Position numbers and translations under genes: made by a program. From assembly GCF_000520955.1 (NCBI RefSeq), contig NZ_JACC01000006.1, positions 124,001-188,000 of the forward strand: a DNA stretch of 64,000 nt. Reading direction: 5' to 3'. Under the pieces are notes generated by a model that saw nothing but the letters and a program-made list of their open reading frames with translations, was not told where the DNA came from and did no database searches. Shown in pieces: positions 18,201-24,905 of the stretch. Position 1 is the stretch's first letter. Each line of letters starts with the position of its first letter. The stretch comes from Aquimarina pacifica (GTDB lineage Bacteria > Bacteroidota > Bacteroidia > Flavobacteriales > Flavobacteriaceae).

Positions 18201-18962
18201 GTATCCTAAACCACGAATAAGATATTCTGCTTGATTGATTTCTAATGTTTGAGCTCCAACATCTCGATTACTTTGTTTAACTGCCTTTACAACTTCATTT
18301 AAACCAATTTTATATTGTTTCATCAACTCTGGGTTGACATCTACTTGGTATTCCAAAACGTAACCACCAATTGAAGCCACTTCTGAAACACCGCTTGCGG
18401 ATGACAGCGCATATTTTACATAGAAATCCTGAATGCTACGCAATTCCTGTAAATCCCAACCACCAGTTACATTTCCATTTTCGTCACGGCCTTCTAGGGT
18501 GTACCAATATATCTGTCCAAGACCTGTCGCATCAGGGCCAAGTGCAGGATTAACACCACTGGGTAGCAAACCTGCCGGCAATGAATTTAATTTTTCGAGA
18601 ATACGACTTCGGCTCCAGTAGAACTCAATATCTTCTTCAAAAATGATGTAGATACTGGAAAAGCCAAACATCGAAGAGCTACGTATGGTTTTAACTCCAG
18701 GAATTCCCAGAAGTGATGTGGTTAGTGGATAGGTAATTTGGTCCTCAATATCTTGAGGGGAACGACCATCCCATTTTGTAAATACAATTTGTTGGTTTTC
18801 ACCTATATCGGGTATGGCGTCTACGGCTACAGGATTACGTGGTAAAGAACCAGTATTCCATTCAAAAGGTGCATTTACAACACCCCATGCCACGAATAAA
18901 GCTAGTAACAAAACAGCTACTAATTTATTTTCTATTAAAAATTTGATGCTTTTATTTAGCAT
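15225..18962 (-). CDS. cusA: CusA-type heavy-metal RND efflux permease
   Basis: A 1245-residue inner-membrane proton/metal antiporter of the HME-RND class. The TM4 signature GIAIAIGTMVDVGVILSEN matches the Cu/Ag (CusA) subgroup rather than the Zn/Co (CzcA) acidic version. The chain is about 200 residues longer than usual. Around residues 530-625 there are additional hydrophobic segments (GAMIILGILSIIFGYPLGLI, IINIFVSAFAIIFLLAEY), and the second periplasmic part has an extra acidic loop (DKRARQRFKVDEDG). It is transcribed ahead of the TolC gene, while the CusB partner lies about 8 kb downstream on the same strand. Confidence 0.95.
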   Translation of the reverse strand: MLNKSIKFLIENKLVAVLLLALFVAWGVVNAPFEWNTGSLPRNPVAVDAIPDIGENQQIVFTKWDGRSPQDIEDQITYPLTTSLLGIPGVKTIRSSSMFGFSSIYIIFEEDIEFYWSRSRILEKLNSLPAGLLPSGVNPALGPDATGLGQIYWYTLEGRDENGNVTGGWDLQELRSIQDFYVKYALSSASGVSEVASIGGYVLEYQVDVNPELMKQYKIGLNEVVKAVKQSNRDVGAQTLEINQAEYLIRGLGYVKSISDLENAVVTSEDFTSIRLKDIAKVSHGPATRRGLLDKEGAEVVGGVVVARYGANPMAVINNVKEKISELSSGLPSKTLSDGRTSQLTIVPFYDRTELIQETLGTLDEALTLEILITIFVIIIMVFNLRASVLISGLLPVAVLMVFISMKLFNVDANIVALSGIAIAIGTMVDVGVILSENVLRHIDDNDENLPMNTVVYNATAEVSGAILTAVMTTIISFIPVFTMIGAEGKLFRPLAFTKTSALTASLIVALFLIPPFAAYLFKKRNIKTSFSYMLNGAMIILGILSIIFGYPLGLILIAFGVVGFLSLKEKITPKRANIINIFVSAFAIIFLLAEYWRPLGVDRSILINLIFVGLICFGLLGVFTLFRNYYVRILNWALRNKLLFLSVPTAIVIFGVMIMRNTGKEFMPSLNEGSFLLMPTSMPHAGVEENKRVLQQLDMAVASIPEIETVVGKSGRTESALDPAPLSMYENVIQYKSEYILNDKRARQRFKVDEDGLFILKDGSFVVNPNSEINEAADYDISKTKDPFSVRRSQLIPDDDGEYYRNWRPEIESPDDIWKEIVKATKLPGVTSAPKLQPIETRLVMLQTGMRAPMGIKVKGQDLNEIEAFGVQLEDILKQADGVKDEAVFADRIVGKPYLLLDIDRERLARYGISIEQVQQVIQVSVGGMVLTQTVEGRERYGIRVRYPRELRANPSDLKDIYVPVEKGNPIPLSELVTIRYEQGPQIIKSEDTFLVGYVLFDKLDGYAEVDVVENAQALIQEKIDSGELIVPKGINYLFTGTYENQLRAEKTLSVVVPLALAIIFLILYFQFRSVGTSLMVFTGIAVAFAGGFLMIWFYGQDWFLNFNFFGENLRDLFQMHTINLSVAVWVGFIALFGIATDDGVVMATYLTQTFDKNKPKDRKGIRASVVEAGEKRIRPCLMTTATTILALLPVLTSTGRGSDIMIPMAIPSFGGMLIALVTLFVVPVLFSWKHEFQLKRATK

Positions 18963-19021
18963 AAAAATGAGTTTTTAAGTAATTATAATTTTTGTTTTAA
19001 AAAACAAAAGACAAGCAGCTT

Positions 19022-19046
19022 AGTCCAAACAATTTAATGTTGGACT
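19022..19046 (-). terminator. Hairpin downstream of the first HYC_CC_PP gene
   Basis: An inverted repeat (AGTCCAAACA / TGTTGGACT, one bulge, 6-nt loop) lies just past the stop of the minus-strand gene. On that strand it is followed by T-rich sequence. It probably separates the small peptide transcript from the CusA transcript. Confidence 0.5.
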
Positions 19047-19067
19047 ACAGTACTAATTACTTAAAAA

Positions 19068-19487
19068 TCAAATAAGGAAGGTTTGGTCTAAAACTTGAAC
19101 GTCCCTGACCAAGGGAGGAGGAGAATAATCTCTAAAAGAAGTGTTTTCTGTTTGTTGTTCAGTAAACAGATTTATGTATGAATAGATGAAAGTAGCAACC
19201 AATAACTGTTGTTCCTTATCTAATTTATCGAAAGAAATTTTTAAATTATCTTGCCCATCAACAACCAACTGCTCATCACTACAACAGTTTTTCTTGTTAA
19301 TAAGGTCACATTCTTTTGAAGATGGTTTCTGCTGAACTTCCATACCACAAGATTCAACTGAACCAAACACAGAAGAATCCACTAAAACATCGCCACAGTA
19401 ATGACTCTCAATAGTGAAAGACAATGTTGAGACAAACACTAAAAGTGCCATGCAAAAAGATGCTATTTTAAGAAAAATCTTCTTCAT
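19068..19487 (-). CDS. HYC_CC_PP-family secreted peptide
   Basis: A 139-residue protein with a signal peptide and the family's signature order: HYC (ESHYCGDVLVD), a later Cys pair (KKNCCSDEQLV), and a Pro-rich C-terminal element (YSPPPLVRDVQVLDQTFLI). Family function is not established; the conserved Cys and His residues and repeated location next to TonB receptors and metal-efflux genes suggest periplasmic metal binding. A paralogue lies at 22591-23013. The start lies only 8 nt beyond a -7-like element, so the transcript may have a very short leader. Confidence 0.85.
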   Translation of the reverse strand: MKKIFLKIASFCMALLVFVSTLSFTIESHYCGDVLVDSSVFGSVESCGMEVQQKPSSKECDLINKKNCCSDEQLVVDGQDNLKISFDKLDKEQQLLVATFIYSYINLFTEQQTENTSFRDYSPPPLVRDVQVLDQTFLI

Positions 19488-19495
19488 TGATTGTG

Positions 19496-19535
19496 CAAAG
19501 CTACAAAAATTTTAACACTTTAATTTTGTTTAACA
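19496..19535 (-). promoter_or_regulatory. Candidate promoter of the first HYC_CC_PP gene
   Basis: On the minus strand a TAGCTTTG box (19496-19503) matches the Bacteroidota -7 consensus TAnnTTTG and ends 8 nt before the start codon. Further upstream is the 14-mer TGTTAAACAAAATT (19522-19535), which is repeated exactly upstream of the paralogue (22562-22575). The shared 14-mer may be an operator or a promoter part. Confidence 0.5.
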
Positions 19536-19548
19536 TAATTTTAAATTC

Positions 19549-19977
19549 CTATTTGGCTGATTGACTCAATTCTATAATATAGTCTACAAGGCCTTTAATC
19601 TCTAATGGCGGGTTGCCGTGGTCAAAGCTAGGTGACTCATATAAATCATCTTTGTAAAGAACTTTTAACTTCGAATGAGCAGCGCCATCAAATTTTCGTT
19701 TTTCAGACGGAGCTTTTAAAGAAGATAGATTTTTGAGTTTAATTTCATCTACTAATTCTAGTATTTTATTCCATTGTTTATTGTTCAGTTTTACCGTACT
19801 GCTCTTTTTTACAGTTCTATCTTCACTAAAAACAAGTGTCTCTTTGTTAACCTTAATTTTCTGATAAAAACCTCGGGTAACAGCTTCATATTCAAAAGCA
19901 AATTCATTTATCTTTTCTTGAGATACCATTGATTGTCCAACGATAAGGACTAGGAATATTATCACTAATTTCTTCAT
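19549..19977 (-). CDS. Small secreted protein of unknown function
   Basis: A 142-residue protein with a signal peptide (about 1-19, ending GQSMVSQ), then a mixed alpha/beta, Lys-rich body (KKSSTVKLNNKQWNKILELV) and a C-terminal segment GNPPLEIKGLVDYIIELSQ. No conserved catalytic motif is visible and I do not recognise the family. It is transcribed away from the FecA-type receptor gene and shares the 20000-20190 regulatory region with it. Confidence 0.65.
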   Translation of the reverse strand: MKKLVIIFLVLIVGQSMVSQEKINEFAFEYEAVTRGFYQKIKVNKETLVFSEDRTVKKSSTVKLNNKQWNKILELVDEIKLKNLSSLKAPSEKRKFDGAAHSKLKVLYKDDLYESPSFDHGNPPLEIKGLVDYIIELSQSAK

Positions 19978-20037
19978 GGGAAATACATTTTTGATTAAAA
20001 AACTGAATTCACAAATTTAATAAACAGCTTTTTAGCG

Positions 20038-20059
20038 AAATATGATAAAAATCACATTT
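20038..20059. promoter_or_regulatory. FNR/CRP-like palindrome
   Basis: The sequence contains TGAT-AAAA-ATCA, matching the TGAT-N4-ATCA core of FNR/CRP-family sites. It lies between the divergent genes ending at 19977 and starting at 20190. A closely similar palindrome (TGAT-ATAT-ATCA) lies at 22430-22451. It could be an operator for a CRP/FNR-type regulator; no such regulator is in the window. Confidence 0.35.
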
Positions 20060-20097
20060 ATTGTATTTGTCTAGCTATTATCTAGAGATATAAAATA

Positions 20098-20179
20098 TTA
20101 TTTAGAATAATTATAAATAATACTTGGTTTTTAAAAATATCATTTTATATTTGCCCTTATTTAAAATCATTCTAAATAA
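20098..20179 (+). promoter_or_regulatory. FecA-type promoter flanked by two inverted 23-bp operators
   Basis: A TTG (-33, 20124-20126) and TATATTTG (-7, 20146-20153) with 19-bp spacing fit the Bacteroidota promoter. It is bracketed by two 23-bp sites, 20098-20120 and 20157-20179. The second, read on the other strand, matches the first at 21 of 23 positions (shared core TTATTTAGAAT with a TAAATAA end). Each is itself an imperfect palindrome. The arrangement is that of a repressor site pair around the transcription start, and Fur-type iron control is the likeliest reading for this receptor. Confidence 0.65.
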
Positions 20180-20189
20180 TTTATAACAA

Positions 20190-22418
20190 ATGAGAACTCT
20201 ATTTTTCCTACTATTTATCTTACAATTTACAAATATATGGGCGCAAACTAATCCCCCAAAAAAGGATACTGTCCAACAAAAAACGGAACAGTTAAAAGAG
20301 GTTATTGTCTCTGGAAATACTATACTCGGTAGTAGATTTGAAGTTAAAAACAAAACTGGCTCTGCAAGTTATATCTCCAAAGAAGAATTAAAAAAATTCT
20401 CTTATACTAATATCAATAGGGTTTTACAAACAGTTCCAGGAATTAACATCTATGAAGAAGATGGATTTGGATTACGTCCAAATATAAGTTTAAGAGGAAC
20501 ATCGCCTGAGCGTAGTGCAAAAATCAACTTGATGGAAGACGGCGTACTCATTGCACCAGCCCCTTACAGTGCCCCAGCCGCTTATTATTTTCCAACAATA
20601 GCTCGAATGGAAGCCATAGAAATATTAAAAGGAAGTAGTCAAATTCAATACGGACCCAATACTACAGGTGGTGCCATTAATATGATGTCTTCTCAAATCC
20701 CGGACAAATTTTCTGGAAAGGCTTCAATTGCTGTAGGAAATTATGATTCCAGAAACACACAATTAGTTATTGGTGATAGCTATAAAAACTTTGGATTTGT
20801 AACAGACTATTTCAACTATAATTCCAATGGTTTTAAAGAACTTGATGGCGGTGGCAATACAGGGTTTGACAAATCTGATTATTTGGCCAAGTTTAGGGTC
20901 AACTCAAATTTAGATGCAAAAATATATCAGTCGTTAACATTTAAAATCCAATATTCTGAAGAAGAGGCAAACGAAACTTACTTGGGATTGACGGATGAAG
21001 ATTTTGAGGAAAACCCTTATAGAAGATACAGGGCCTCGTCCGAAGATGTAATGAACGCCGAACATCAACAATACCAGCTAACCCATTTTATACAGGTATC
21101 CCCGTCGTTAAATATAAGTACTACCGGTTACCTGAATAAGTTCAAACGGAATTGGTACAAATTGGACGACGTAAATTTAGGCGAAAGGGTGAGCATTAGT
21201 GATATTCTGTCATCACCAATGGATTACCCCTTAGAATACCAGTCCATTTTGGGTAATGAAAATACCCAAGACGATGTTATGGGCGTAAAGGCAAACAACA
21301 GAACATATACGTCAAATGGTGTTCAGTCCATTGCCAAATTACGATGGGGTTCTGATTGGCTACAAACTCTGGAAGCAGGGATTCGTTACCACGAAGATGA
21401 CGAGGACCGATTTCAATGGGTGGACAGGTATGCGTTTCAAAATAAAGAATTAATACGGACTACAGTAGGCGAAAAGGGTGCAGATGCCAATCGTATAAGT
21501 AGCGCAAAAGCATTGGCGACGCACCTCTTGTACACAATTAAAATTAAGAACCTGACCTTAACACCTGGCTTGCGATATGAAAATATAACCCTTACCCGAA
21601 CGGATTATGGCACCAATGACCCAAACAGAACTGGTCAGGATTTAGCTATTCGCGAAAACAATGTAGATGTGTGGATTCCAGGCATAGGTGCAAATTACAG
21701 ATTCAATAACTATATATCGGTTTTCGGTGGGGTACACAAAGGGTTTTCGCCACCAAGCAATACGCCAGGACAAAATGCCGAAGAAAGTATTAATTATGAG
21801 CTGGGTTCTCGATTTGGTTTTAAAGGTTTTTCAGGGGAACTTGTCGGGTTCTACAATGATTATAAAAATCTACTGGGAAGTGATTTGGCAGCAACAGGGG
21901 GTACCGGAAGCCTTGACCAATTTAATGCAGGTGAAGTTCGCGTAAGCGGCATTGAATTTTTACTAAATTACAATTTGCTATATAATACCTCAGAGAAATT
22001 TAAACTTCCTCTATCGATTTCCTATACGCTTACCGATACCGAATTCCTGACCAGTTTTGACAGTAACGAAGATATTTATGGCGTAGTGACCAAAGGGGAT
22101 GAAATACCATACATTGCAAGAAATCAATTAAATGCAATATTAGGTCTACAGCATAAGAAATTTGAAGTAAACTTGAATTCACGATATACTGGTGCATTTA
22201 GAACTAGAGCTGGTTCAGGAGCGATTCCAGAAAATTTCAAAGTGGATTCTAATTTCATTTTTGACTTATCTGCGCACTATTTTCTCAATGAAAATTTTGC
22301 ACTAACAACAAACGTAATCAACCTGTTTGACACAGAGTACACTGTATCTCGCGTACCAGCAGGTTTACGTCCTGGTCATCCCTTTGGGATTAATTTTGCA
22401 GTCAGATATCGATTTTAA
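20190..22418 (+). CDS. FecA-type TonB-dependent receptor
   Basis: A 742-residue outer-membrane receptor with a signal peptide (1-19, ending IWAQ) and no CarboxypepD domain. The plug lies at about 45-170, with motifs typical of the ferric-dicitrate receptor group (RPNISLRGTSPERSAKINLM, EDGVLIAPAPYSAPAAYYFP). The barrel ends FAVRYRF. It should import a ferric or other metal chelate. The operator-flanked promoter upstream supports metal-responsive control. A HYC_CC_PP peptide and an HMA-like/AraC regulator follow on the same strand. Confidence 0.92.
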   Translation: MRTLFFLLFILQFTNIWAQTNPPKKDTVQQKTEQLKEVIVSGNTILGSRFEVKNKTGSASYISKEELKKFSYTNINRVLQTVPGINIYEEDGFGLRPNISLRGTSPERSAKINLMEDGVLIAPAPYSAPAAYYFPTIARMEAIEILKGSSQIQYGPNTTGGAINMMSSQIPDKFSGKASIAVGNYDSRNTQLVIGDSYKNFGFVTDYFNYNSNGFKELDGGGNTGFDKSDYLAKFRVNSNLDAKIYQSLTFKIQYSEEEANETYLGLTDEDFEENPYRRYRASSEDVMNAEHQQYQLTHFIQVSPSLNISTTGYLNKFKRNWYKLDDVNLGERVSISDILSSPMDYPLEYQSILGNENTQDDVMGVKANNRTYTSNGVQSIAKLRWGSDWLQTLEAGIRYHEDDEDRFQWVDRYAFQNKELIRTTVGEKGADANRISSAKALATHLLYTIKIKNLTLTPGLRYENITLTRTDYGTNDPNRTGQDLAIRENNVDVWIPGIGANYRFNNYISVFGGVHKGFSPPSNTPGQNAEESINYELGSRFGFKGFSGELVGFYNDYKNLLGSDLAATGGTGSLDQFNAGEVRVSGIEFLLNYNLLYNTSEKFKLPLSISYTLTDTEFLTSFDSNEDIYGVVTKGDEIPYIARNQLNAILGLQHKKFEVNLNSRYTGAFRTRAGSGAIPENFKVDSNFIFDLSAHYFLNENFALTTNVINLFDTEYTVSRVPAGLRPGHPFGINFAVRYRF

Positions 22419-22429
22419 GTTAAAATCTA

Positions 22430-22451
22430 AAATATGATATATATCATATTT
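22430..22451. promoter_or_regulatory. Perfect 22-bp palindrome after the FecA-type receptor
   Basis: A perfect inverted repeat (arms AAATATGATAT) contains TGAT-ATAT-ATCA, an FNR/CRP-like core. It is 12 bp after the receptor stop and about 140 bp before the HYC_CC_PP start, so it could be a terminator stem or an operator for the next gene. Its similarity to 20038-20059 favours an operator. Confidence 0.4.
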
Positions 22452-22561
22452 CTGTTTAACCTTTAACATTACTTTTGAATAATTAAAATATTGGTTGCAA
22501 ACATAAATATCTGATTTTTAATGTGTTAAATATATTAATTTGATTTTATCAATTTTTCAAA

Positions 22562-22590
22562 TGTTAAACAAAATTTCTTAACTTTACAAT
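22562..22590 (+). promoter_or_regulatory. Shared 14-mer and -7-like box before the second HYC_CC_PP gene
   Basis: TGTTAAACAAAATT (22562-22575) is identical to the 14-mer upstream of the paralogue at 19522-19535. A TAACTTTA box, close to TAnnTTTG, follows and ends only a few bases before the start codon, again implying a very short leader. Confidence 0.4.
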
Positions 22591-23013
22591 GTGAAAACAT
22601 TTTTTACTAAAATATTGTCTTTCTTTTTGGCGGCATCTATATTGTTGTCAACTACTTCCTTTACGGTGAACATGCATTTTTGCTGTGACAAATTAGTAGA
22701 TATGGCATTTTTCAGTAAAGCTAAAGCCTGTAAGGATAAGGTTCAAAAAAAAGATAATCCTTTTAAAAAGTGCTCCACTTTACAAGAAAAAGATTGTTGT
22801 GACAATCAGACTATTCTAAAAGAAGCTAGTGATACTTTTAAAAAATCAAATCCCATTTTAGAAGTAGACACTTTAGTTTTCTTAAATACATTTATTTACT
22901 CGTATATCAACCTTTTTGAAGGACTAGAAAAAAACACAGTTCCTTTTGAGGCGTATAGGCCGCCCTTACTATCCAAGGAGATACATATTCTACACGAGAC
23001 TTACTTAATTTGA
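22591..23013 (+). CDS. HYC_CC_PP-family secreted peptide (GTG start)
   Basis: A 140-residue paralogue of the 19068-19487 product, with a signal peptide, Cys/His motif (MHFCCDKLVDM, where the family's HYC reads HFC), later Cys pair (EKDCCDNQTIL) and C-terminal YRPPLLSKEIHILHETYLI. The start is GTG at 22591; the overlapping ATG at 22589 is out of frame and runs directly into TGA. It lies between a FecA-type receptor and an HMA-like/AraC regulator, the same company as in the left part of the island. Confidence 0.82.
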   Translation: MKTFFTKILSFFLAASILLSTTSFTVNMHFCCDKLVDMAFFSKAKACKDKVQKKDNPFKKCSTLQEKDCCDNQTILKEASDTFKKSNPILEVDTLVFLNTFIYSYINLFEGLEKNTVPFEAYRPPLLSKEIHILHETYLI

Positions 23014-23023
23014 TTTTCTTCCT

Positions 23024-23110
23024 TGCAGATTGAACGCATCAATCTGCACACTCAATTATAGCCAAAGAATTACTTCTGGCTAAGCGTTGTTGTACTCGTT
23101 TTCCAACAAC
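23024..23110. repeat. Three consecutive hairpins
   Basis: Within 87 bp there are a perfect 10-bp stem with 5-nt loop (TGCAGATTGA / TCAATCTGCA, 23024-23048), a 24-bp hairpin (TAGCCA / TGGCTA with inner AGAA/TTCT pairing, 23059-23082) and a 7-bp stem (GTTGTTG / CAACAAC, 23086-23110). They fill the space between the HYC_CC_PP stop and the AraC gene. The first may terminate transcription, and the series may form a structured leader for the regulator mRNA. Confidence 0.5.
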
Positions 23111-23195
23111 ATAATTTATCAAATAAATTAAACCTGTAAGGCCAATGCCTTACAAACTATTGAGCGTAGTGCGCAATGGCAATACCAGTTATATA

Positions 23196-23777
23196 ATGAG
23201 TTCGCCAAAAGAATTTTGGATTAAGAATATGGTCTGCAGTAGATGTCTGAAGGTAATAAAGCAGGAGCTGCATGAATTGGGTATTACAGTACTCTCACTA
23301 GAGTTAGGAAGGCTATTGGTGGAAGCACCTCATGAAAATGACAATACAATTACCGAAAACGTGGCAAATGTGCTTCACGCTAATGGTTTTGAAATAGTTC
23401 AAAGTGAAGAGGAAATGATAGTTGAAAGAATTAAAATTCTTCTAATAGAAGAACTTGCTGAATTACCGTTGCACATAAAAGTAAAGACTTCAGAACTCTT
23501 ATCCTCAGCGTTACACCGTGACTATAAAATGTTAAGCAAACTATTTTCTGCTAATGAAAAAATAACTATTGAAAAGTTCTTTATCAAATTAAAAATAGAA
23601 AAAGTCAAGGAACTCATTCAGCTAAAACAGCATTCATTTTCTGATATAGGCTACTTATTAGACTATAGCAGTGTAAACCACTTGTCAAGACAATTCAAAG
23701 CAGAAACAGGAATGAGCATGACAGACTATAAAAATACTGAGGATTGGGAACGAAGCTTCTACGATGAAATTATATAA
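23196..23777 (+). CDS. AraC-type regulator with N-terminal metal-binding (HMA-like) domain
   Basis: A 193-residue protein from the ATG at 23196, chosen because its start then aligns with the paralogue at 4302-4868 (MSS...IKNMVC in both); an in-frame ATG lies 51 nt upstream. The N-terminal domain has the CxxC loop KNMVCSRCLKVIKQ. The C-terminal AraC helix-turn-helix reads FSDIGYLLDYSSVNHLSRQF and KAETGMSMTDYKN. It is a likely one-component copper or metal sensor for the FecA/HYC group or the downstream cytochrome/chaperone genes. Confidence 0.8.
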   Translation: MSSPKEFWIKNMVCSRCLKVIKQELHELGITVLSLELGRLLVEAPHENDNTITENVANVLHANGFEIVQSEEEMIVERIKILLIEELAELPLHIKVKTSELLSSALHRDYKMLSKLFSANEKITIEKFFIKLKIEKVKELIQLKQHSFSDIGYLLDYSSVNHLSRQFKAETGMSMTDYKNTEDWERSFYDEII

Positions 23778-23848
23778 AAAACAACGAAAGTTATGCAGAT
23801 ATAGGTTTAGTACAACCATTAATTTTAACAAATTAAATCAAACTAAAA

Positions 23849-24451
23849 ATGAAAAAATTTGTCATTACATTACTGCTTATTCCATATTTTGGAATAGCTC
23901 AAACTCTAGAAAACTTAGATTATATATCACCTTTTCATAACGAGGTTGCATCTGTAAAAAAAGGAAGCCAATGGGGTTTTATTGACCTAAACGGAAAATT
24001 AATCGTTGATTTTAGAGATGATTTGGTACTCACCAAAACAGACAACGCCAACTATCCAATTTTTAAAAACGATAGATGTTTGATTACTCATCAAAAGGAT
24101 GGGGTTCTATACTACGGATATATAAATAAAAAAGGGGTAACTATTATTAAACCCCAATTCCTTAATGCCATTAATTTTAATGAAGGAAAGGCACTAGCAC
24201 TAACGGTACATAAAGAGATTATAGGCTATAATGATATTTTTAAAAAAGACGTTGTCAATTATCATTATTTTGAAGTGGTTATAGATAGTATTGGAACTAC
24301 AATTGACCACTTAAGTCAACTAGCCATACATATTTCCCCGAAATACACAAAAAGGAAAAATCCACCGCCAATAACATCAAAACTTGTTTCTACCAATTTG
24401 GTTGCTGTAAAAGGAAACGACGATAAATGGCAGATTAAAAAAATAAACTAA
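23849..24451 (+). CDS. WG-repeat secreted protein
   Basis: A 200-residue protein with a signal peptide (about 1-17, ending FGIAQ) and about two WG-type repeats (GSQWGFIDLNGKLIVDF; YYGYINKKGVTIIKPQF, NFNEGKALAL). WG repeats form small beta units of unassigned function and are common in Bacteroidota. It is followed after 22 bp by the cytochrome c gene. Confidence 0.75.
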   Translation: MKKFVITLLLIPYFGIAQTLENLDYISPFHNEVASVKKGSQWGFIDLNGKLIVDFRDDLVLTKTDNANYPIFKNDRCLITHQKDGVLYYGYINKKGVTIIKPQFLNAINFNEGKALALTVHKEIIGYNDIFKKDVVNYHYFEVVIDSIGTTIDHLSQLAIHISPKYTKRKNPPPITSKLVSTNLVAVKGNDDKWQIKKIN

Positions 24452-24473
24452 ACAACTAACAAAATCAATAATT

Positions 24474-24905
24474 ATGAAAACAAAACAAATCTTAGTGAGT
24501 AGCATTTTTGCGAGCTTGATGTATGTCTTGTTTGTAAGTTTTACTCATAATCCCAAAAATGAATACGAAGCTGTACAGCAAAAAAAATGGGTAGCACCTG
24601 CTAGTGCAGATAAAATACAAAATCCTTTAAAAGGAGATGCAAAAACTCTAGCCTCAGGTAAGAAAGTGTATAAGATGTTGTGCTTTGTATGCCATGGGCC
24701 AAAAGGTAAAGGAGATGGTATGGGCGGAGCAGGGTTAACACCAAAACCAGCGGATTTGACAAGCCCAACTTTTCAGTCGCAGTCAGACGGTGCAATATTT
24801 TGGAAAATAGAACAAGGACGATCACCCATGCCCTCTTATAAGACATCGATTCCAGAAAAAAAGCGTTGGGAAATTATTAATTATCTAAGAACTCTTAAAC
24901 AATGA
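24474..24905 (+). CDS. Class I cytochrome c, anchored or secreted
   Basis: A 143-residue protein with an N-terminal signal or anchor (about 5-24). The haem site CFVCH (C70, C73, H74) is followed by GPKGKGDGMGGAG, and the probable axial Met is in RSPMPSYK. The C-terminal helix is KKRWEIINYLRTLKQ. It carries electrons in the periplasm. Its stop overlaps the porin start by 4 bp (ATGA), indicating translational coupling. Confidence 0.88.
   Translation: MKTKQILVSSIFASLMYVLFVSFTHNPKNEYEAVQQKKWVAPASADKIQNPLKGDAKTLASGKKVYKMLCFVCHGPKGKGDGMGGAGLTPKPADLTSPTFQSQSDGAIFWKIEQGRSPMPSYKTSIPEKKRWEIINYLRTLKQ

Noticed and set aside
20111-20353. Minus-strand frame over the FecA promoter
   Set aside because: It spans the operator-promoter region and the signal-peptide codons of the receptor and has no recognisable content.
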